The position numbers were made by a program, and so were the translations under genes. DNA of 7,820 nucleotides from Actinomycetes bacterium (GTDB lineage: Bacteria > Actinomycetota > Actinomycetes > Propionibacteriales > Propionibacteriaceae): assembly GCA_023387135.1 (NCBI GenBank), contig JAEWIK010000320.1, positions 1 through 7,820 on the forward strand, written 5' to 3'. Every line of letters starts with the position of its first letter. The stretch's first letter is position 1. The notes beneath the pieces were generated by a model. That model was not told where the DNA came from. It made no database searches and saw nothing but the letters and a program-made list of their open reading frames with translations. Below are positions 1 through 6,672 of this stretch, piece after piece.

Positions 1-10
1 ACCCTAGCGG

Positions 11-31
11 CTCCGCGTGAACGCCGCGGAG
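11..31 (-). terminator. Possible hairpin downstream of the CPBP protease gene
   Basis: A 7-bp perfect stem (CTCCGCG at 11-17 with CGCGGAG at 25-31) with a 7-nt loop lies 11 bases past the stop codon of the CPBP-family gene read on the minus strand. No T tract follows in that direction, so it is not a classical intrinsic terminator. Hairpins without T tracts do occur behind genes in high-GC actinobacteria, which is the only support for this role. Confidence 0.3.
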
Positions 32-41
32 AGACAGGCTC

Positions 42-860
42 TCAGGCGGGGACGGCTCCCGCGTCGCCGGCCGCAGCCGCTTCCTTCTTGCTGACCCTGA
101 CGAACCAGATGACGTAGCACACGGCGACCAGGGCTTCGAGGCCAATGTAGATCGCGAGGCTCGGGTTGGTGGCGTCATTGAGGACCGATTGGGCGCCGTT
201 GAGCACGATGTTCGACATGAAGTGGATCCACATGGGAACGAACAGATTCCTGCAACGGCTGAAGGAAATGCCGATGATCATCGCGCACGACATCAGCGAC
301 AGAATGTGCAGGGGGATGAAGTAGGCATAGCCGGCCTGAATCATGGGAACCCACGTGATCGTGTGCCAGAACGCCCAGATCACACCGACAATGAGGGAGG
401 ACTTGATGACGCTGTGACGCTTCTCCACCTGCCGCTGCAGGTGGCCGCGCCAGCCTGATTCCTCGCCCATCGCGCCGGAGAAGATGGTCGTGAGGAGTCC
501 GGCGACGGAGAAGCTGAGCAGGCCGGAGACAGCGACGCCCGTGCTCACCGACTCCAGGCCCACCACGAAAGCGGCGATGGCGACGTAGGCAAGCGTTGCC
601 ATGAGCAGCACACCGGGCTTCAGTCGCGCCTTGAACGCGTCCTTGTAGAAGCCACGGATCGTCCAGCCCGGATACAGCCTCCTGAACAGGATGAGCAGGG
701 CCGCCGTCGGCGCCCAAGGCCCGATGGTCGATACATAGTCCACTGCCGTACTGAAGAGTTCGGGATCGCCGGAGAAGAGGAGCAGGGTTGCGACGAGCAG
801 CGCCCAGAACAACCCGTACGCGAGCACGACGAACAAGACATTGCCACGCGTCTTTGCCAT
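42..860 (-). CDS. CPBP-family intramembrane metalloprotease (CAAX protease/Abi type)
   Basis: A multi-pass membrane protein of 272 residues from the chosen ATG. All three CPBP (PF02517) motifs are visible: EESGWR with the Glu pair at 133-134 and Arg138, FWH with His166, and HFMSN with His213 and Asn217. These residues form the putative metal and water site inside the membrane. Hydrophobic segments fill most of the chain, and the C-terminus is a short charged, alanine-rich tail. The family includes CAAX prenyl endopeptidases, bacteriocin-immunity proteins and regulators of membrane-anchored factors; the substrate here is unknown. Upstream in-frame starts exist at 884 (ATG) and 905 (GTG). I prefer 860 because a GGGGG run lies about 8 bases upstream and the first membrane helix starts soon after. 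The gene stands alone on its strand and has lower GC than the guaB region. Family call secure, start less so. Confidence 0.88.
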   Translation of the reverse strand: MAKTRGNVLFVVLAYGLFWALLVATLLLFSGDPELFSTAVDYVSTIGPWAPTAALLILFRRLYPGWTIRGFYKDAFKARLKPGVLLMATLAYVAIAAFVVGLESVSTGVAVSGLLSFSVAGLLTTIFSGAMGEESGWRGHLQRQVEKRHSVIKSSLIVGVIWAFWHTITWVPMIQAGYAYFIPLHILSLMSCAMIIGISFSRCRNLFVPMWIHFMSNIVLNGAQSVLNDATNPSLAIYIGLEALVAVCYVIWFVRVSKKEAAAAGDAGAVPA

Positions 861-940
861 GGTGGTACCCCCACTGGTCGGCATGGCAGCATCGTCGCGT
901 GCCACGCATTGTCAGATGGGCGGCAGTCTTTCATCGCACG

Positions 941-963
941 AGCGGCTTTCGCAGCCGCTTTTT
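941..963 (+). terminator. Intrinsic-terminator-like hairpin reading on the plus strand
   Basis: A perfect 7-bp stem (AGCGGCT at 941-947, AGCCGCT at 953-959) with a 5-nt loop is followed directly by TTTT on the plus strand. This is a textbook rho-independent shape. No plus-strand gene precedes it: the region to the left is the CPBP gene read on the opposite strand. It may end an antisense or small RNA, or be left over from a lost gene. Confidence 0.55.
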
Positions 964-971
964 CCCAACCA

Positions 972-1040
972 GTACGCGTTCGGCAAATACCCGTAATCAC
1001 CAAATGTCAATTACGTATTTGCGAACGCTATTCTACGTAC
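972..1040. repeat. Long imperfect inverted repeat beside the left guaB3 fragment
   Basis: The core arms are 977-997 and 1010-1027. The right arm, reverse complemented, reads CGTTCGCAAATACGTAAT; the left arm is the same with one extra G and an extra CC. That leaves 18 paired bases around a 12-nt loop. An outer GTACG/CGTAC pair (972-976 with 1036-1040) extends the structure, with an 8-nt bulge on the right side. The region is much more AT-rich than its surroundings. Read on the minus strand it starts three bases after the guaB3-fragment stop codon, so it could be a terminator of the ancestral guaB3 or a recombinase-binding region. Confidence 0.5.
984..1010 (-). promoter_or_regulatory. Weak promoter candidate for the CPBP protease gene
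   Basis: On the minus strand a perfect TTGACA (-35 consensus, 1005-1010) is followed after 15 bases by TATTTG (984-989), a poor -10. The spacing is shorter than the usual 17 and the -10 matches only at its first three positions. A separate TAGAAT (1030-1035) nearby is a better -10 but has no convincing -35. Either could drive the CPBP gene with a leader of about 100 bases or more. Confidence 0.25.
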
Positions 1041-1042
1041 GC

Positions 1043-1218
1043 CTCAGGAGTGGACGACTATCTCGACGCGCTGGAACTCCTTGACCTCGGTGTAGCCGGT
1101 GGTGGCCATGGCCTTGCGGAGGGCGCCCACCAGGTTCATCGTGCCGTCGGGCGTGTGGGACGGGCCGAGCAGGATCTCGTCCAGCGAACCGATGCCGCCG
1201 AAACGCACGCGCTCGCCA
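1043..1218 (-). repeat. Direct repeat, left copy: duplicated guaB3 3' end
   Basis: This copy matches 3761-3936 in the same orientation at a constant offset of 2718 bases. I find two mismatches in 176 bases: G1119 against A3837 and C1152 against G3870. Similarity starts abruptly one base past the TGA stop codon and ends abruptly at the A of 1218. With the right copy it brackets 1219-3760. Confidence 0.95.
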
Positions 1219-1262
1219 TGAGGCAAGGCGGGAACTCGATGCCTGGACTCCGTGCCCCCGAT
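1044..1262 (-). pseudogene. Truncated guaB3 C-terminal fragment
   Basis: The minus-strand reading frame encodes the last 57 residues of GuaB3 unchanged (family residues 312-368, ending VVHS) and the same TGA stop. The N-terminal 310 residues, including most of the TIM barrel and the nucleotide-binding site, are missing, so no enzyme can be made. Between about 1219 and 1262 the frame still resembles the intact gene: P-A-L-P-H-G-E stands where the intact protein has P-T-L-P-R-G-E, and a G-T-E-S-R-H stretch lines up with G-P-E-A-W-H after a two-residue insertion. Further upstream the similarity fades into unrelated sequence. The only start codon is a TTG at 1226 with no visible ribosome binding site. 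This is a relic of duplication or integration, not a functional gene. Confidence 0.85.
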
Positions 1263-1359
1263 CGGCGCGCGGCCTTGGATGCCAAGCGGGGGAGCAGAGA
1301 GTCCTCATCATTGCCAGTGCTCCACTATCGATGGTTGACGTGGTGGCGGGGCGGTCACA

Positions 1360-1618
1360 TCAGATCGACCACTGGTGCAAGTCATCGTAGAACTGAGTGA
1401 ACGCTTCGCGATTACACATTCCGACAGTACCCGGCGCCCAGAATGTGCGTACGAGCCGTGCAGTATCTACGTAGGTGGGGCGCGAGGTTCCGCGTGTTTC
1501 GAGCGTATAACTGTGTTCGTCAGCGGTATTCCTGAGTTCTGAATGAATTCGCGCTCAGGCCGCGCACGCCCTGATTATCCAGCGGTACCTTGCCGTCAGT
1601 GATCCGCCTCCCCCAGGC
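1360..1618 (-). pseudogene. Possible frameshifted gene remnant, unknown family
   Basis: On the minus strand 64 codons are open between stops at 1555-1557 and 1360-1362, with no good start codon. The translation looks protein-like: it contains NTADEHSYTLETRGTSRP and ends in FYDDLHQWSI before TGA. A second frame is open from 1666 down to a TGA at 1520-1522 and reads DGKVPLDNQGVRGLSANSF. The two overlap at 1523-1554, so one frameshift there would join them into a longer C-terminal fragment. The upstream frame overlaps the promoter and start of the secreted-protein gene on the other strand. I do not recognise the family. Chance open frames of this length are possible at this GC content, so this is a suggestion based on amino-acid texture only. 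The rest of 1263-1359 shows nothing. Confidence 0.33.
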
Positions 1619-1620
1619 GG
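1604..1620 (+). promoter_or_regulatory. Hairpin in the leader of the secreted-protein gene
   Basis: CCGCCT (1604-1609) and AGGCGG (1615-1620) form a 6-bp stem around five C residues. It sits 7 bases before the GAAGGAAGG ribosome binding site (1628-1636). It is followed by ACTTATT rather than a T run, so it is a weak terminator at best. It could act as an RNA leader structure or an operator. Confidence 0.3.
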
Positions 1621-1639
1621 ACTTATTGAAGGAAGGTAG

Positions 1640-2269
1640 ATGATGCGAGTACCTCTGATAAGGAAGCTAGCCGTGGCGCTAGCCGGGGCCATGCTAGTTG
1701 CCGGCGTAGCCACTCCCGCCTCTGCTCAATGCACGCCGCCCAAGGTTGTCACGATGACGATCATCGCGGCGGCGAGCACGTCGAACTCGTCGATCAACAT
1801 CACTGGGCACGCGTTTCTGATGTTCAAGAACATCTCGTCCTCTGCGGTGAAGGTCGGAGTAGTGACTCTCGGTTCGAAAGATGTTATCAGCGTCGGCACG
1901 TGGGGGAATCGTCGCGATGGCAAGGGCATCTACTACAACCTGGAGCGCTACTACGGGGCCAGTGGTTTCCCCGGTCGAGTCTCCTACTCCGTGAACCTCA
2001 CTGCGGCAGAACTCACGAAAGTGAACAACTACATCAAAGGCAATAACCACTGGAGTGAGGTCAACAACTGTGCGATGTTTGCGAAGATGACGTGGTACCA
2101 GGTGGCGCGTCCGGCTCCCAGCGCGGGCACGCCCGTCACTGTTGCTGGTCTTGTCAAGGGCATCAAGGCCATCAGTGGGTACAAGACAAACATCGCCATA
2201 CCCTCCGCCACGAAGGGTATGGTCTACCGCCAGGACGGTTCCAGCGGGTATCACGTCGCGAAGATCTAG
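1640..2269 (+). CDS. Secreted protein, possible permuted papain-like (NlpC/P60-LRAT-type) fold
   Basis: This encodes 209 residues. The N-terminus is a classical Sec signal peptide: basic MMRVPLIRK, a hydrophobic core at about 10-25, and the cleavage motif ASA before Gln30. A mature protein of about 180 residues would be exported; the Cys after the site is not in a lipobox. The mature chain has GHAFLMFKN with His57 and, about 85 residues later, a W-x-x-x-NNCAMFAKMTW segment with Cys144. A G-H-A followed by N-N-C-x-x-F-A is the His-then-Cys order seen in circularly permuted papain-like hydrolases, so a peptidase, amidase or acyltransferase on the cell surface is possible. This assignment rests on motif pattern only. 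GAAGGAAGG at 1628-1636 fits the second ATG (1643) slightly better than the first (1640). It is the only plus-strand gene here and is convergent with the small membrane protein. Its GC is clearly below that of guaB. Confidence 0.85.
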   Translation: MMRVPLIRKLAVALAGAMLVAGVATPASAQCTPPKVVTMTIIAAASTSNSSINITGHAFLMFKNISSSAVKVGVVTLGSKDVISVGTWGNRRDGKGIYYNLERYYGASGFPGRVSYSVNLTAAELTKVNNYIKGNNHWSEVNNCAMFAKMTWYQVARPAPSAGTPVTVAGLVKGIKAISGYKTNIAIPSATKGMVYRQDGSSGYHVAKI

Positions 2270-2279
2270 GCGACGGCTC

Positions 2280-2327
2280 GTGGCCGGGTTCGGGGATGGA
2301 CTACACCAGTGCTCCGAGCCCGGCCAC
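2280..2327. terminator. Bidirectional terminator hairpin between convergent genes
   Basis: A 14-bp stem pairs 2280-2293 with 2314-2327, all Watson-Crick except one G-T wobble, around a 20-nt loop. It starts 11 bases after the stop of the secreted-protein gene and lies 23 bases beyond the stop of the convergent small membrane-protein gene. There is no T run on either side, but a long G+C stem between two converging genes is well placed to end transcription both ways. Confidence 0.6.
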
Positions 2328-2350
2328 CGAACTGCCGACGTATGCGGGCA

Positions 2351-2680
2351 TCACCTCATGACGTCGGCGGACATCCAATACACACCGAGGGCGAGAAGTG
2401 TCGATGAGACCATGAGCGCGAGCCAGCCGAAGGCCGGACGCACCTGATCCATGCGACGAAGCCAGAGAACACCCAGGATGATCGAGAGTGCCGCAAGGGC
2501 AAGCGGCGCATAAGCCGAGATCCACGAAGCATCAGGTGTTTGCCCGTGTCCCCAGCGCCCGAGGCGAGTGAATGCCTCCATGAGTTGCAGCGCTGCTGCA
2601 CTCACTGACGCGGTCAGTACAAGGACGCCGAAGACTCCCCTGTGGGCGACTGGAACGGGGTGATCCGGGACTCGTGACAT
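2351..2680 (-). CDS. Small three-helix membrane protein, unknown function
   Basis: This encodes 109 residues from the ATG at 2680, chosen because GGAAGGAAG lies 5-6 bases upstream; the TTG start 21 bases earlier would place that ribosome binding site inside the gene. Three hydrophobic segments are visible: about 16-38 (FGVLVLTASVSAAALQLMEA region), about 54-77 (WISAYAPLALAALSIILGVL) and about 88-105 (FGWLALMVSSTLLALGVYW). The loops are short and basic (LRRMDQVR), and there is no signal peptidase site or catalytic motif. It lies 54 bases downstream of the alpha/beta hydrolase gene on the same strand, so the two are probably co-transcribed. I recognise no family; it may be an accessory membrane partner of the hydrolase or unrelated to it. 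Confidence 0.75.
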   Translation of the reverse strand: MSRVPDHPVPVAHRGVFGVLVLTASVSAAALQLMEAFTRLGRWGHGQTPDASWISAYAPLALAALSIILGVLWLRRMDQVRPAFGWLALMVSSTLLALGVYWMSADVMR

Positions 2681-2734
2681 GAGCACTTCCTTCCGTTTCA
2701 AACCAGCTTGCGGGCGGGGACTGCCTTCGCTGTC

Positions 2735-3589
2735 CTAGTCGATGCCTCCTAGGGGGATTGCGTGCTGCGCGAGTCTGTCAACGGCCTTTGGCAGATCCGG
2801 GCCGAGCCAGTGCACGTCGTTGTGGCCAATTCCATCGGCGATGATGAGGGAGAGCAGATTCGGCGCGCTCTCGGCAACTGCCACCGACTGAGCTGTGGGT
2901 ACAAGAGTGTCGTCACTCCCTGCCATGACTGTGATCGGCATGCGGAGCAGATGAAGGCGTGACGTGGTATCGAAGCGGTCCTTCAACAAGAGGTTAACCG
3001 GAAGGAACGGAACCTCACGAGCCGCCACGTCCGCGAGGCTTGTGTAGGGAGAGCGAAGGAGGACACCGGCTGGTGGCCGAACGACAGCGAGGCTGACAAC
3101 GACGCCTGTCCCGAGTGATTCGCCAACGTACAGGGTGCGATCTGGCGGGAACCCGGCGTCGCGTAGCCAATCGGCACCCGCTTGTGCGTCGAGTGCGAGT
3201 CCCTGCTCTGTAGGTGACCCGGGATTCCCGCCGAAGCCGCGATAGTCGAGCAGCAGGGCCGTGTAGCCCAAGTCTGCGAGTTGCTCCCCGAGGCCCCCTC
3301 GCAGACTCCTGTTGCCCCCGTTGCCTGGCGCGAAGAGGATTGCGGCATGATGATTCACACCTGACGGTTCGAACAGCCAGGCGGACAGATCGAGGCCGTC
3401 AGCCGTGCGCATGGTGACGTTACGACCGCCACTAAGGCCCCAGTCCCCGGGGGAGCCGGGTGGTGACGCATCCGGATGGTAGATCAGGGCGCGTTGGCCG
3501 AAGAACACGCCTGTGATCGTAGCGCCGAGAACGACGGCTACGGCCATCACTGCTACGAGTACTCGCTTAATCACTACTCTGCCCGACAT
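2735..3589 (-). CDS. Membrane-anchored alpha/beta hydrolase (BEM46/ABHD13-like)
   Basis: This encodes 284 residues from the ATG at 3589. One N-terminal hydrophobic helix (about 9-31) comes first, with a basic start (GRVVIKR), so the catalytic domain is probably anchored outside the membrane. The fold markers come in order: APGNGGN (about 87-93) as oxyanion region, LLLDYRGFGGN (about 112-122), nucleophile elbow GESLG with Ser158, GSDDTLVP with acid Asp227, and GIGHND with His256. All three catalytic residues are present and the length is typical of single-domain BEM46-type serine hydrolases. The substrate cannot be told; esters, lipids or peptides are possible. An in-frame GTG at 3631 would add 14 residues lacking helix character, with AGGAG 11 bases upstream; no clear ribosome binding site precedes 3589, so the start is uncertain. 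The gene lies downstream of guaB3 on the same strand, 172 bases away, and probably heads a pair with the small membrane protein. Confidence 0.85.
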   Translation of the reverse strand: MSGRVVIKRVLVAVMAVAVVLGATITGVFFGQRALIYHPDASPPGSPGDWGLSGGRNVTMRTADGLDLSAWLFEPSGVNHHAAILFAPGNGGNRSLRGGLGEQLADLGYTALLLDYRGFGGNPGSPTEQGLALDAQAGADWLRDAGFPPDRTLYVGESLGTGVVVSLAVVRPPAGVLLRSPYTSLADVAAREVPFLPVNLLLKDRFDTTSRLHLLRMPITVMAGSDDTLVPTAQSVAVAESAPNLLSLIIADGIGHNDVHWLGPDLPKAVDRLAQHAIPLGGID

Positions 3590-3659
3590 CGTTGTGCGTG
3601 ACGGACAGCCGAGCGCGCCACATGGCGCCACCCTGGCGGAATCTCCTGCTCCTTGGGCC

Positions 3660-3689
3660 CATATGTCGTGACCTCTGCCTCCTGGTCAA
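3660..3689 (-). promoter_or_regulatory. Weak promoter candidate for the alpha/beta hydrolase gene
   Basis: On the minus strand TTGACC (3684-3689) is followed after 18 bases by CATATG (3660-3665). The -35 matches the consensus at five of six positions; the -10 is poor. A start near 3653 would give a leader of about 65 bases to the ATG at 3589. I see nothing else notable between 3590 and 3760, and no strong terminator behind guaB3, so read-through from guaB3 is also possible. Confidence 0.25.
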
Positions 3690-3760
3690 GGGGGTTGGGC
3701 ATGTCGCCGCTGGACGCGATCGGTTGACGTCGACTCTATCGTCGCTCACCTTGGCGGGTT

Positions 3761-3936
3761 CTCAGGAGTGGACGACTATCTCGACGCGCTGGAACTCCTT
3801 GACCTCGGTGTAGCCGGTGGTGGCCATGGCCTTGCGAAGGGCGCCCACCAGGTTCATCGTGCCGTCGGGGGTGTGGGACGGGCCGAGCAGGATCTCGTCC
3901 AGCGAACCGATGCCGCCGAAACGCACGCGCTCGCCA
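3761..3936 (-). repeat. Direct repeat, right copy: 3' end of intact guaB3
   Basis: This is the partner of 1043-1218, in the same orientation. It covers the last 57 codons of guaB3, the TGA stop and one further base. Here the repeat is continuous with the complete gene, whereas in the left copy it is attached to diverged sequence. Both differences between the copies fall at synonymous positions. Confidence 0.95.
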
Positions 3937-4868
3937 CGGGGGAGGGTGGGGTGCCAGGCCTCCGGGCCCCAGTGGTAGCCCTTGCCGGGAGCCTCGTACG
4001 CGCGGGCGAGCGGGGAGCCGACCATCACGGCGTCGGCGCCGCAGGCGATCGCCTTCGCGATGTCGCCCGACCGTCCCAGCGCACCGTCGGCGATGACGTG
4101 GACGTACCTGCCGCCCGACTCGTCGAGGTAGTCGCGCCTGGCCTCGGCCACGTCGGCGAGGGCCGACGCCATCGGCACCTCGACGCCCAGCACGTTGCGC
4201 GTGCGCTTGGTGGCGCCGCCGCCGAAACCGACGAGCACACCGGCGGCTCCCGTCCGCATGAGGTGAAGAGCCGACTGGTAGGTCGCGCACCCGCCGACGA
4301 TGACAGGAACGTCGAGTTCGTAGATGAACTTCTTCAGGTTCAGCGGCTCGGCCGCCTTCGAGACGTGCTCGGCCGACACCGTGGTGCCGCGGATCACGAA
4401 GAAGTCGACCCCCGACCGCTCCACGACCCCGGCGAACTCGGCACAGGTCTGCGGCGAGAGGGAACCGGCCACCGGCACGCCGGCCTCGCGGATCTGCGCC
4501 ATCCTCGCCGTGATGAGCTCGGCCTTGATGGGCGCCGCGTAGATCTCCTGCATGCGGCGGGTGGCTGTCACCTGGTCGTCGATGCCGGCGAGTTCTTCGA
4601 GCAGCGGGGCGGGGTCGTCGTACCGCGTCCACAGCCCTTCGAGGTTGAGCACGCCCAACCCGCCGAGCTTGCCGAAGGCGATCGCCGTGTCGGGCGACAT
4701 CACCGAGTCCATCGGCGCCGCCACGATGGGGAAGTCGAACGTCAGCGCATCGATGCGCCACGATAGGTTGACCTCCTCGACGCCGCGGGTGCGGCGGTTC
4801 GGCACTATCGCGATGTCGTCGAACCCGTAGACGGGCACGGCCCGCTTGGAGCGGCCGATCTCGATCAT
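3762..4868 (-). CDS. guaB3: GuaB3, IMP dehydrogenase-family protein without CBS domains
   Basis: This encodes 368 residues with the IMPDH/GMP-reductase TIM-barrel pattern: FDDIAIVPN (16-24), the substrate-side APMDSVMSP (51-59), a glycine-rich phosphate region GFGGGA (214-219), DESGGRYVHVIADGALG (249-265) and GSPLARAYEAPGKGYHWGPEAW (285-306). The C-terminal TGYTEVKEFQRVE is typical of actinobacterial GuaB3. There is no CBS pair between barrel strands. At the loop where IMPDHs have S-I-C-T-T-R, this protein reads GATKRTR with no cysteine, so classical IMP oxidation through a covalent Cys intermediate is unlikely. Related actinobacterial GuaB3 proteins are generally annotated as IMPDH-family with unclear activity. 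The ATG at 4868 is supported by GAGGAAG 8 bases upstream. It follows guaB by 141 bases on the same strand. Its last 57 codons are duplicated at 1043-1218, which marks the accessory-DNA boundary. Confidence 0.95.
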   Translation of the reverse strand: MIEIGRSKRAVPVYGFDDIAIVPNRRTRGVEEVNLSWRIDALTFDFPIVAAPMDSVMSPDTAIAFGKLGGLGVLNLEGLWTRYDDPAPLLEELAGIDDQVTATRRMQEIYAAPIKAELITARMAQIREAGVPVAGSLSPQTCAEFAGVVERSGVDFFVIRGTTVSAEHVSKAAEPLNLKKFIYELDVPVIVGGCATYQSALHLMRTGAAGVLVGFGGGATKRTRNVLGVEVPMASALADVAEARRDYLDESGGRYVHVIADGALGRSGDIAKAIACGADAVMVGSPLARAYEAPGKGYHWGPEAWHPTLPRGERVRFGGIGSLDEILLGPSHTPDGTMNLVGALRKAMATTGYTEVKEFQRVEIVVHS

Positions 4869-4898
4869 GTTCCCAACTTCCTCGTTACACAGGGTGTG

Positions 4899-4910
4899 GG
4901 GGACGTCCCC
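4899..4910. repeat. Palindrome GGGGACGTCCCC, copy 1 in guaB-guaB3 spacer
   Basis: A perfect 12-bp palindrome lies 30 bases before the guaB3 start codon. It is flanked by GTG and ACGGG, so the wider string is nearly the same as the second copy at 4978-4998. A 6-bp hairpin (CGGGTC with GACCCG, 4912-4928) sits directly beside it. Two such sites in one short spacer suggest a regulator-binding pair or alternative RNA hairpins. Confidence 0.6.
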
Positions 4911-4977
4911 ACGGGTCTCGGTGACCCGGCGGGCGTCCTGTCCCTCCCATCATGGCGGAAGCTCGGCGCTCGCGGGG

Positions 4978-4998
4978 CCGTGGGGACGTTCCCCACGG
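4978..4998 (-). terminator. Hairpin after guaB, copy 2 of the spacer palindrome
   Basis: CCGTGGGGA (4978-4986) and TCCCCACGG (4990-4998) form a perfect 9-bp stem with a 3-nt loop, 11 bases past the guaB stop codon. It is well placed as a guaB terminator or as a partial attenuator between guaB and guaB3, although no T tract follows. Because it is nearly identical to the first palindrome, the two could also pair with each other in the transcript. Confidence 0.5.
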
Positions 4999-5009
4999 GC
5001 GGGCCAGGG

Positions 5010-6665
<1,656 letters not shown>

Positions 6666-6672
6666 TCAAGGG

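Noticed and set aside
909..1400. 163-codon plus-strand frame across the left guaB3 fragment
   Set aside because: Its middle is the antisense of the guaB3 3' end, it lacks a ribosome binding site, and the plus-strand terminator at 941-963 would fall just inside its start.
3590..3631. GTG start for the hydrolase at 3631
   Set aside because: The extra 14 residues have no helix or signal character; the ATG at 3589 is followed directly by a basic stretch and the membrane anchor. Not fully excluded, since AGGAG lies upstream of 3631.
1219..3760. Insertion sequence or integrase inside the repeat-bounded segment
   Set aside because: No transposase or recombinase motifs, no terminal inverted repeats and no short target-site duplications are visible; only the long guaB3 repeat marks the ends.
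3768..4766. 332-codon plus-strand and 341-codon alternative minus-strand frames
   Set aside because: Both lie within guaB3, have the biased composition of out-of-frame GC-rich sequence, and conflict with a clear family match in the true frame.
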